The notes below the pieces were generated by a model. The model was not told where the DNA came from. It did not search any database and was given only the letters and a program-made list of their open reading frames with translations. Source: Caulobacter sp. NIBR1757 (GTDB lineage: Bacteria; Pseudomonadota; Alphaproteobacteria; Caulobacterales; Caulobacteraceae). From it: 64,000 nucleotides of DNA. The position numbers and the translations under genes were made by a program. The stretch's first letter is position 1. The number at the start of each line of letters is the position of its first letter. Of this stretch, positions 36,057 through 42,809 are shown piece after piece. Where the stretch lies: contig NZ_CP115463.1 of NCBI RefSeq assembly GCF_027912495.1, positions 3,422,501-3,486,500 of the forward strand, written 5' to 3'.

Positions 36057-36914
36057 TCACGCCGCCTTCTTGCGGCGCACCCTCACCCGCTCCTCGTCGA
36101 GGAACTCCCGGATCAGCGGGGCGCTGATGTCGGCTTTCGAGACCAGGAAGAGGTGGCCGCCGTCCTTGATGATCTCCAGCCGGGCGTTGGGCAGCAACGC
36201 ACACAGGAACTTGCCGTTGACCAGGGGGACGATCTTGTCGGCGTCGCCCATCATGACCAGGGTCGGGGCCTTCACGAAGGGCAGGAAGGGGACGCTGGTC
36301 CAGCCGCTCATGGCCATCAGCTGGTAGAGGTAGCCGGAGCGAGAGGGCGGGCTGATGCGGCCGATGTGGCCGTCGGCGCCGGTCATCTCGCCGCCGTAGA
36401 GGGCCTCGAAGTTCTTGCGCATGAACTCGGGATCCACATAGCGCTTGGGGTCGGCCATCTTGCTGAGGGCCTTGAGGTCGCCGGGCACCATGATGACGCC
36501 GGCCGAGGTGGCGGCCAGCACCAGGCGGCCGGTCCGCTTGGGAAACTGGAAGGCGAACTGCTGGGCCAGGCCCCCGCCCCAGCTGACGCCCATGACATCG
36601 ACGACGTCATAGCCCAGCTGGTCGAGCAGGCGCCTGGCGGTCCAGGCCATGGTCGAGGGGCGGTAGGGCACCACCGCCTTGGGCGAGCCGCCGACGCCGG
36701 GCATGTCGAAGGTGATCAGGTCGCGGTCAGGGAACCAGTCGGCCAGCGGGGCCATGAGCTCGATGTTGGCGCCGATGCCGTTGAAGAACAGCAGAGGCCG
36801 GCCGTGGTCGGCCTTGGGGCCCCTGGCCTTCCAGACCGCGACCCGCAGCATGCGGCCGCCCGCCCTCAGGGTGGAGAATTCCGGAGCGGGGGCAGTGGGG
36901 GCGGATCGGGTCAT
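36057..36914 (-). CDS. phaZ: intracellular poly(3-hydroxyalkanoate) depolymerase-like alpha/beta hydrolase
   Basis: 285 residues. FFNGIGANIELMAPLADWFPDRDLITFDMPGVGGSP is characteristic of PhaZ-type PHA depolymerases. The nucleophile elbow is GVSWGGGLAQQFAF (Ser in GxSxGG). The acid region is MMGDADKIVPL and the catalytic His lies in DGGHLFL. It starts 15 bp after the phaC stop codon on the same strand, so synthesis and mobilisation of the polymer are in one operon. It ends next to a long inverted repeat. Another ester substrate is possible but less likely in this context. Confidence 0.82.
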   Translation of the reverse strand: MTRSAPTAPAPEFSTLRAGGRMLRVAVWKARGPKADHGRPLLFFNGIGANIELMAPLADWFPDRDLITFDMPGVGGSPKAVVPYRPSTMAWTARRLLDQLGYDVVDVMGVSWGGGLAQQFAFQFPKRTGRLVLAATSAGVIMVPGDLKALSKMADPKRYVDPEFMRKNFEALYGGEMTGADGHIGRISPPSRSGYLYQLMAMSGWTSVPFLPFVKAPTLVMMGDADKIVPLVNGKFLCALLPNARLEIIKDGGHLFLVSKADISAPLIREFLDEERVRVRRKKAA

Positions 36915-36929
36915 GTAGCGCCTTTCAGA

Positions 36930-38621
36930 TCAGTCGAACGCGTAGAGGCCGGGGGCGGGCTCTTGCGCCTTGTACTTTTTCGAGCCGAGGCTCCTGGGAG
37001 CAGGTTTCGTGCCGCCGGACCGCTCGGTCAGCCACTGGGTCCAGAAGGGCCACCAGGACCCCGCCTTTTCCTCGGCCTGGCCGTTCATCCAGCCCTCGAT
37101 CGTCGGACCGGGACGCTCGGCGCTGTGAAAATACTTGGCCTTGGGGTTTCCCGGCGGGTTGAGCAGGGCCTGGATGTGGCCGGCCTGGCTGAGGACGAAG
37201 TCAACCTTCGGCGAGCCGATGAGTTGCGTCAGCCGGTAACAGGCCTTCCACGGGGTGATGTGGTCGGTGACGCCGGCGACAACGAAGACATCGTTCTTGA
37301 CCGCCGACAGATCGACCTTGTGGCCGGCCATCTCGACCTGGCCGTGGTTGCGGAACGGCTGGTGCTCGTAGACCGACAGGTAGTCGCTGTGCAGGGTGGC
37401 GGTCAGGTTGGTGCTGTCGTTGTTCCAGAAGAGCACGTCGAACGGCGGCGGATCGTCGCCATGCAGATAGTTGTTGATGACGTAGTTCCAGACCAGATCG
37501 TTCGGGCGTAGCCAGGCGAAGGTGCGCGACAGGCTGGAGCCTTCCAGGATGCCCTTCTTGGCCGAGCGCTGGCGGGCCATCTCGATGCCGTGGCTGGAGA
37601 CCAGGGCGCCGGCTTCGGAATCGCCGGCGTCGGGGTCGAGGACGCAGACCATCAGGGAGACGGCGCCGATGCGCTCGTCGCCGCGCGCCTGCAGCTTGCT
37701 GAGCAGGGTGGCGGTGGTGATGCCGCCCGAGCAGGCGCCGGAGACGTTGACCGTCTTACTGCCGCTGACGTTGGCGATGACGTCGGTGGCCTCGATCAGG
37801 CTGTCGACATAGTCGCCGAGGCCCCAGTGGGCATGCTCCTTGGTCGGGTTGCGCCAGCTGACGAGGAAGACTTGGATGCCCTGGCTGGTCAGGTAGCGGA
37901 CCATCGACTTGTCCGGCGACAGGTCGTTGACGTAGGCCTTGTTGATCTGCGGCGGGATGATCAGCAGCGGGACCTGGCTGACCGTTTCGGTGGTCGGCTG
38001 GTACTGGATCAGCTCCATCATCTCGGTGCGATGGATGACGGCGCCCGGGCTGTTGGCGACATTCTCGCCGACCTTGAAGGGGCGTTTGTCGACCTGGCTG
38101 ACGATGCCGTCGTTCTTGGTCAGGTCGTCGTAGGCGTTCTTCAGCCCCTTCATCAGCGAGCCGCCGCCGGTGTCGTAGGCGCGCTTGATGGCCGAGGGGT
38201 TGCCGACCAGGGTGTTCGAAGGCGACAGGCTGTCGAGGATCATGCCGGTGACGAAGTTGGCCCGGGCCCGTTCCAGTTCGTCGAACTCGACGTCGTCGAT
38301 CCAGCCGGCGACGCCCTTCTGGACCGCCAGATAGTATTGCATGGCGCCCTTGTAGAGCGGGTTGTAGCGCCAGGCCGGGTCGGCGAAGCGCTTGTCCTTC
38401 GCCGCGGCCTCCAGCTCGGACTTGCCGGTCAGGATCTTGACCAGTTCGCCGTTGAATTTGGCGACATGCTTGAGGGTCTTCACCGGCCGGCCGGCGGTTT
38501 CCCGCAACAGCACGCCGACGGCCCCGATCAGGTCCTCCCGCGCCACGCCGACGATCGGATTGAGACCCCCGGCGTTGTCGGTGGCTCCGCCGGCGTCGAG
38601 CCGGATTCCGGGCTTGCTCAT
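36930..38621 (-). CDS. phaC: class I poly(3-hydroxyalkanoate) synthase
   Basis: 563 residues from MSKPGIRLDA, with GGAGG 8 nt upstream. The lipase-box-like GACSGG holds catalytic C297; D453 (VTDHITPW) and H482 (SQAGHIQALLNPPGNPKAKYF) complete the triad with spacing like that of Cupriavidus PhaC. The N-terminal region (AWRYNPLYKGAMQYYLAVQ) is typical. It polymerises 3-hydroxyacyl-CoA to PHA at granules. It is followed by phaZ and divergent from a TetR gene 99 bp away. No phaA/phaB is in view. Confidence 0.95.
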   Translation of the reverse strand: MSKPGIRLDAGGATDNAGGLNPIVGVAREDLIGAVGVLLRETAGRPVKTLKHVAKFNGELVKILTGKSELEAAAKDKRFADPAWRYNPLYKGAMQYYLAVQKGVAGWIDDVEFDELERARANFVTGMILDSLSPSNTLVGNPSAIKRAYDTGGGSLMKGLKNAYDDLTKNDGIVSQVDKRPFKVGENVANSPGAVIHRTEMMELIQYQPTTETVSQVPLLIIPPQINKAYVNDLSPDKSMVRYLTSQGIQVFLVSWRNPTKEHAHWGLGDYVDSLIEATDVIANVSGSKTVNVSGACSGGITTATLLSKLQARGDERIGAVSLMVCVLDPDAGDSEAGALVSSHGIEMARQRSAKKGILEGSSLSRTFAWLRPNDLVWNYVINNYLHGDDPPPFDVLFWNNDSTNLTATLHSDYLSVYEHQPFRNHGQVEMAGHKVDLSAVKNDVFVVAGVTDHITPWKACYRLTQLIGSPKVDFVLSQAGHIQALLNPPGNPKAKYFHSAERPGPTIEGWMNGQAEEKAGSWWPFWTQWLTERSGGTKPAPRSLGSKKYKAQEPAPGLYAFD

Positions 38622-38720
38622 GATTGTGTCCTCCCCACGCGCCAGATCGTTCTCGCCCGGCGTCCTCGTTCGGACATATGCTGGACGGACGTGACGCGAA
38701 GTCAACGGGGGCAGGTCCAG

Positions 38721-39302
38721 ATGAAGACGCGCGACCGCATCCTCGAAGCCTCGCGGGAGCTGTTCAACGCCGAGGGCGTCGGGCCGCTGTCGGCGGTCGA
38801 TATCGCCTCGGCCCTGGGGATGAGCGCCGGCCACCTCTACTACCATTTCAAGGGCAAGCCCCAGATCCTGGCCGAGCTGATGGCCCTGCACGCCGCCGAG
38901 ATCGAGATGGTGCTGGAGGCCATGAGGGAGGCCATCGCCGCCCGGCCGGACATCGAAACCCTGTGGACGCATGTTCACATCCTCGTCGAGGAGGCCTGGG
39001 ACGCCCGCTTCTTCTGGCGCGAACCGGCCCTGGCGCTCGGCAACGAGGCGGCGGCGGCGGCGGCCAGGCGGGTGATGACGGGCCTGGTTTCGGGGCTGGG
39101 AGACGCCCTCAGGCGCCTGCACGACAAGGGGGCGATCAAGGCGAAGGCGGAGGCGCGGGACGGGCTGGCGGGCCAGCTTGCCACCGGCATTGTGTTCCAC
39201 GCCATCGCGCTCGACTTGAGGGGTGACACTGGGCCGCCGCGGGAGCTCGTGGCTCGGGCGGCGGCCCAGGTCATGCTTCCGGCGGCCGGACTCGCCTGCT
39301 GA
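38721..39302 (+). CDS. TetR/AcrR family transcriptional regulator
   Basis: 193 residues from the ATG at 38721. The N-terminal HTH is TRDRILEASRELFNAEGVGPLSAVDIASALGMSAGHLYYHFKGKPQIL, with the usual YYHF motif. The C-terminal ligand/dimer domain (residues ~60-190) is helical. Divergent from phaC across a 99-bp intergenic region, it is probably the local regulator of the PHA operon. The family is distinct from the PhaR repressor of other alphaproteobacteria. The effector is unknown. Confidence 0.88.
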   Translation: MKTRDRILEASRELFNAEGVGPLSAVDIASALGMSAGHLYYHFKGKPQILAELMALHAAEIEMVLEAMREAIAARPDIETLWTHVHILVEEAWDARFFWREPALALGNEAAAAAARRVMTGLVSGLGDALRRLHDKGAIKAKAEARDGLAGQLATGIVFHAIALDLRGDTGPPRELVARAAAQVMLPAAGLAC

Positions 39303-39353
39303 CCCAGTGGGGGGAGGGGGAGTTGGGCCAGCGGCAGGCCGCCGGAAGATCGC

Positions 39354-39848
39354 TTAGGCCGCTTCGTCGGTCTTCGGCGCGGCGGTCTTCTTGCTGGCCT
39401 TCTCGGCCTTGAGGGCGGCGACTTCGCCGGTCAGGGCTTCGACCTGGGCGGTCAGGGCCTGCACGGCCTCGCCGAGGGCGGCGAGGTTGTAGGGGGCGAA
39501 GGCCTCGGTCAGCGACTTGCGAACCTTGCCGACACGCTCTTCGAGGGCGGCGCGGCGATCCTTCGACTGCTTGGTCAGATCATTGACCAGGCTGACGACC
39601 TTCTTGCCGGTCGGCGCCTTGGCGATGCGGTCGCGGACCTCGTCCTCGATCACTTCACCCTTGGCGACCAGCTGGTCGAAGGCTTCGGTGGCGCCGTGGG
39701 CCAGCTTCTCGGCGCTGGCGGCAGCTTCGGTGAAGGCGCGGCCATAGGCGCCGACGCCGGCCAGCCAGATCTTGCGGGCGATGTCGAGGTCGGCGCCGGT
39801 CTCGGCTTGCGGCTTCTTGTCGGTCTTGGTCTTCTTGGCGGCGGCCAT
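39354..39848 (-). CDS. phasin family protein (PHA granule-associated)
   Basis: 164 residues, with AAGGAG 6 nt before the ATG. A Lys-rich N-terminus precedes the phasin helix region (IARKIWLAGVGAYGRAFTEAAASAEKLAHGATEAFDQLVAKGE), then a coiled-coil-like leucine/alanine-rich stretch (LGEAVQALTAQVEALTGEVAALKAEKAS), and a Lys/Ala-rich tail resembling PhaF/PhaI types. Phasins coat PHA granules, consistent with the neighbouring phaC-phaZ genes. A CTAGAA-N6-TTCTAG dyad at 39918-39935 lies upstream and may be an operator. Confidence 0.88.
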   Translation of the reverse strand: MAAAKKTKTDKKPQAETGADLDIARKIWLAGVGAYGRAFTEAAASAEKLAHGATEAFDQLVAKGEVIEDEVRDRIAKAPTGKKVVSLVNDLTKQSKDRRAALEERVGKVRKSLTEAFAPYNLAALGEAVQALTAQVEALTGEVAALKAEKASKKTAAPKTDEAA

Positions 39849-39917
39849 GGGAGGCTCCTTGAGATGTTGCGTGACGCCGGGGGAGCGGCGAATGGCCTCA
39901 CGATCTAAAGCAGCCGT

Positions 39918-39935
39918 CTAGAAAGATCATTCTAG
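39918..39935. promoter_or_regulatory. dyad CTAGAA-N6-TTCTAG upstream of the phasin gene
   Basis: Perfect 6-bp arms around AGATCA, about 70 bp upstream of the phasin ATG and in the divergent region shared with the LuxR-type gene. The symmetry suits a dimeric repressor, but no known consensus is matched. Confidence 0.3.
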
Positions 39936-40027
39936 GCCGCAGCGAGAACTGCGTTATGGTTGCAGCCGGGAGTTTTGGGCGCCGCGGCGGCCCTGGCTCT
40001 GGATGGGGAAAGCTTCGAGCTAGTTAC

Positions 40028-40795
40028 ATGGGCGGCAACGGCGATCACACCGACGGAAAACTCGAGCGCCTGACCGCACGCGAGCGCGAGATACTGCTGC
40101 TGGTCGGCCAGCACCTGACCGGCAAGGAGATCGGCAAGCAGCTGGGTCTCTCCAACCACACCGTCGCCAACCATGTGCGCAACGCCCTCGAGCGCCTGGG
40201 CGTCGATGATCGCCGCGCCGCCGCCCGCATGCTGCTGGCCTCCGAAGACCGCATGACACACGGCGTGTCAGGCATGACGGACGTCATAGCCGACGAGGCC
40301 GAGCCTAAGACAACCTCAGCTCCACAAGACGGAGCCGAGCATGACACCCGCAAACGACCACCACACCAGTATCGCGACGCCGGGCCTCAGCCAGGCGCTG
40401 TGGATGAAGCAGGAAGTGGATCGCTTCGAAGCCTCGTTCCAGCGCGCCCCGCAGTCGGGGACGCCGCTGCCGGTGTGGACCTGGGAGCAGCTGGAGCGAC
40501 AGCTCGTCAGCCTGTCGTCGGGCCCGGCGATGGCGGCGGCGACGCCGGAACTGATCTCAGCGGTCCGCAAGCAGAGCCGCTGGCTGCCGCCCGAGATGGT
40601 GCTGCGGGAAATCCTCTGCGCGGCCTTCGCGGTGATGGATGGGGACTTCTCACCGCCGGGGTCGGAGGACGTCTCAACACTCTGAGCCCGGTCCAGCGGC
40701 TGGGGCTCATCGTCCTGATCATGGTGATCGCGGCGATGACCTTCGGCGGCGCCCTATCGGGCCTGGTGGCCCTGCAACAACTGATCCGCCCCTGA
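40028..40795 (+). CDS. LuxR-type HTH protein with C-terminal membrane helix (frame overlaps a nested gene)
   Basis: 255 residues from the ATG at 40028. The LuxR/GerE HTH lies at residues ~13-75: LTAREREILLLVGQHLTGKEIGKQLGLSNHTVANHVRNALERLGV. The C-terminus is a single membrane helix (RLGLIVLIMVIAAMTFGGALSGLVALQQL). GC at codon third positions is high in the HTH and tail but drops in the middle (about 40341-40680), where another frame encodes a better-looking protein. Either both are real and overlap by ~345 bp, or a frameshift or insertion has rearranged an ancestral HTH-TM gene. An ATG at 39956 was rejected as weaker. Confidence 0.6.
   Translation: MGGNGDHTDGKLERLTAREREILLLVGQHLTGKEIGKQLGLSNHTVANHVRNALERLGVDDRRAAARMLLASEDRMTHGVSGMTDVIADEAEPKTTSAPQDGAEHDTRKRPPHQYRDAGPQPGAVDEAGSGSLRSLVPARPAVGDAAAGVDLGAAGATARQPVVGPGDGGGDAGTDLSGPQAEPLAAARDGAAGNPLRGLRGDGWGLLTAGVGGRLNTLSPVQRLGLIVLIMVIAAMTFGGALSGLVALQQLIRP
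40341..40685 (+). CDS. hypothetical protein nested within the LuxR-type gene in another frame
   Basis: 114 residues starting MTPANDHHTS, with GGAG 6 nt upstream of the ATG. Nearly every codon ends in G or C, and the composition looks natural (WTWEQLERQLVSLSSG, SAVRKQSRWLPPEMVLREILCAAFAVMDGDF), which supports real coding over the Gly/Ala/Asp-rich alternative frame. There is no membrane segment and no recognised family. Its stop lies just before the segment that encodes the membrane tail of the surrounding frame. Confidence 0.6.
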   Translation: MTPANDHHTSIATPGLSQALWMKQEVDRFEASFQRAPQSGTPLPVWTWEQLERQLVSLSSGPAMAAATPELISAVRKQSRWLPPEMVLREILCAAFAVMDGDFSPPGSEDVSTL

Positions 40796-40859
40796 CGTGA
40801 TCCGGGCGGATCGCCCGGAATTCACATAACGCCCCGAGGGGGGGCGCAGGGAGGCGACT

Positions 40860-41213
40860 ATGCTGCATCAACGACGCACTGCTGCCGAGGCCGTGGCCAA
40901 CAAACTCTTCGAGGCCGAGGACGCCCTCGACATCGCCCTGGCGGCGGTGGCGGGGCTTGCGATGACCATGCCGACGGCCCGAAAGGAAGCCAACCTCTCG
41001 GTCATGTACGCCCAGGACGCCTTCGAAGGCGCCACCGAAACCCTGGCCCACCTGACCCGGGCCCGGCGCACCATCATCGACACGCACAAGGCGCTGGCGG
41101 TGGCGCGCGACCAGTTGGGGCTGCGTACCCGCATGGGCGGCATCGGCAACGACAAGCCCGAAACCGATCCCAAGCCGACCGGGGTGTACCTCCATGAGGT
41201 AAAGGCCGCCTGA
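40860..41213 (+). CDS. small helical hypothetical protein
   Basis: 117 residues, with GGGAGGCG upstream of the ATG. It is strongly alpha-helical (AAEAVANKLFEAEDALDIALAAVAGLAMTMPTAR, AFEGATETLAHLTRARRTIIDTHKALAVARDQLGL), so a four-helix or coiled-coil fold is likely. It is cytoplasmic. The family is not recognised. A strong intrinsic terminator follows 38 bp after its stop. Confidence 0.75.
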   Translation: MLHQRRTAAEAVANKLFEAEDALDIALAAVAGLAMTMPTARKEANLSVMYAQDAFEGATETLAHLTRARRTIIDTHKALAVARDQLGLRTRMGGIGNDKPETDPKPTGVYLHEVKAA

Positions 41214-41251
41214 CGCCATCACAAGTTGGCAGTCGCGCCAATAGGCGCCAG

Positions 41252-41282
41252 AAAGGGTCCCGTTCGCACGGGACCCTTTTTT
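41252..41282 (+). terminator. strong intrinsic terminator
   Basis: AAAGGGTCCCGT (41252-41263) pairs perfectly with ACGGGACCCTTT around TCGC and runs into a T6 tract. It terminates the hypothetical gene at 40860-41213. The T-tract ends exactly at the GTG start codon of the next membrane-protein gene. Confidence 0.9.
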
Positions 41283-41723
41283 GTGCAGCTGCCGCTCTGG
41301 TTCATCGTCAACTTCAGCCTCGCCTTCCTGGTGTGCGGCTTCGCCATGTGGCGTGGCGGGCGTCCGGAACGGTTCGCGGGAGCCCTGTTCCTGGCGATAA
41401 GCATCATCACCTTCCTGCTGCCTGACCGACGCTGGATGGATGTGCAGTATACAATCATGTGGCTGGATATCGGCTACTGGCTGATCCTGGTCGGTCTGGC
41501 CCTGGTGGCAGACCGCTGGTGGACGCTGTGGATGGCCGGATTGCAGGGGGTCGGCGTCCTGCTGCACCTGGCCTTCTGGGCCCAGATGAAAATCACCAGC
41601 CTGGCCTATTCAACCGGGCTGAATATGGTCGGTTATACCCTGATGATCCCGCTGCTCGTCGGCACCATCACCTACGTGCTCCGTCAGCGCCGCCTCGACC
41701 TGACCAAATCCCAAACCGCCTGA
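41283..41723 (+). CDS. small four-helix membrane protein
   Basis: 146 residues from a GTG at 41283, with hydrophobic segments LPLWFIVNFSLAFLVCGFAMW, FAGALFLAISIITFLLP, IGYWLILVGLALVA, and GLQGVGVLLHLAFWAQM, plus YTLMIPLLVGTITYVL near the end. The GTG immediately follows a terminator T-tract and has no Shine-Dalgarno. An in-frame start at 41226 would lie across the terminator hairpin. Translation may be leaderless from a promoter embedded in the terminator region, or start further in. The family is not recognised. Confidence 0.6.
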   Translation: MQLPLWFIVNFSLAFLVCGFAMWRGGRPERFAGALFLAISIITFLLPDRRWMDVQYTIMWLDIGYWLILVGLALVADRWWTLWMAGLQGVGVLLHLAFWAQMKITSLAYSTGLNMVGYTLMIPLLVGTITYVLRQRRLDLTKSQTA

Positions 41724-41759
41724 TCAGGTCCGGTTCAGGTCCTTCCTGCCACATTACAA

Positions 41760-41786
41760 AAAAGATCGGTGACCCACCGGTCTTTT
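41760..41786. terminator. bidirectional intrinsic terminator
   Basis: AAAAGATCGGTG (41760-41771) pairs with CACCGGTCTTTT (41775-41786) with one G-T pair and a 3-nt loop. It has A-runs on the left and T-runs on the right, after the membrane-protein gene. Confidence 0.8.
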
Positions 41787-41855
41787 CGGAGAACCCTGCG
41801 CCCATATCGGCGTTGAACATCCCGCTGGGACGCGGGCAGACACAGGAGACGGATC

Positions 41856-42809
41856 GTGGCGCGCAAACGCCCCAAGGGAGTGCTGGAACTGGGCTGGGCC
41901 TGTGTCGAGAGCGGCTTTGCCGGCCGCTTCGAGCATGTGCCGACGGCCGAGCTCTATGAGGAGAGCGTCGTCAAGCGCATCTCCATGCCCTGCGGCGGCG
42001 ACCACGGCTGGACCCTGTCGGCCCTGACCACCCCGCGCGACAAGCCCGCCCCCTGGAAGATCGTGGTCGTCACCGGCGCGCCCAGCTGGGCCGAATACTG
42101 GGCCCCGGTGCTGGCCGCCCTGCCCCAGGACCGCGAGATGGTGGTGGTCGACCGGCCCGGCTATGCCGGCAGCCAGCCGGTGGAATATGTCGGTGACATC
42201 CGCGTGCAGGCCGAGGCCCTGATGCCCCTTCTGCAGGTGGCTCCCGGCCAGAAGCTCCTGCTGGTCGGCCAATCCTACGGCGCCGCCATCTCCAGCCTGA
42301 TGGCCGCCCGCCGGCCCAGGGGGCTGGCCGGGCTGGTGCTGCTGAGCGGCTACCTGGGCGACCCCGGCCCGACGGCGCGGATGCTGGTCAAGCTCGGTCA
42401 GGTTCTGCTGCGCGTGCTGCCCGTGCCGCGCGATCTGCGCAACGCCGTGCTGGAGGTGGCCGGCCAGCCTGGCCAGCTGATCCACATGCGCTCGGCGCTG
42501 GAACGGATCGGCGTCCCCATCCATCTGATCCACGGCGACCTCGACGACTTCGCCCCGATCGAGACGGCCGAGACCCTGGTCAAGGAAACCCGCACCCTGC
42601 GCCCCATGAGGTTCCGCCGCGTGCCGGGCGGCAATCACTTCCTCAACGACGGCCCGGCCGAGGACCTGATCGCCGAACTGGAAGCCTGCCTGCCGCAACA
42701 GCGGCCGGTGCTGGCGACGCTGGGCGAGCGGCTGGCTGACGTGGCCGATGCGGCCCGTTTCCTGTGGGCCGATCTGTTCAGCCGCAAGCGCGCCGCAGCG
42801 GCGGCGTAG
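41856..42809 (+). CDS. alpha/beta hydrolase
   Basis: 317 residues from a GTG with AGGAG upstream. Fold markers: IVVVTGAPSWAEYWAPVL (oxyanion strand/loop), MVVVDRPGYAGS, nucleophile elbow VGQSYGAAIS, acid strand HLIHGDLDDFAP, and catalytic His in PGGNHFLND. It is a soluble, generic lipase/esterase-like hydrolase of unknown substrate. Its 3' end overlaps the convergent GGDEF-EAL gene by 32 bp. Confidence 0.85.
   Translation: MARKRPKGVLELGWACVESGFAGRFEHVPTAELYEESVVKRISMPCGGDHGWTLSALTTPRDKPAPWKIVVVTGAPSWAEYWAPVLAALPQDREMVVVDRPGYAGSQPVEYVGDIRVQAEALMPLLQVAPGQKLLLVGQSYGAAISSLMAARRPRGLAGLVLLSGYLGDPGPTARMLVKLGQVLLRVLPVPRDLRNAVLEVAGQPGQLIHMRSALERIGVPIHLIHGDLDDFAPIETAETLVKETRTLRPMRFRRVPGGNHFLNDGPAEDLIAELEACLPQQRPVLATLGERLADVADAARFLWADLFSRKRAAAAA

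Noticed and set aside
39956..40027. Upstream ATG extension of the LuxR-type gene
   Set aside because: The extension is Gly/Arg-rich with poor codon use and no ribosome site; the ATG at 40028 lies close to the HTH domain.
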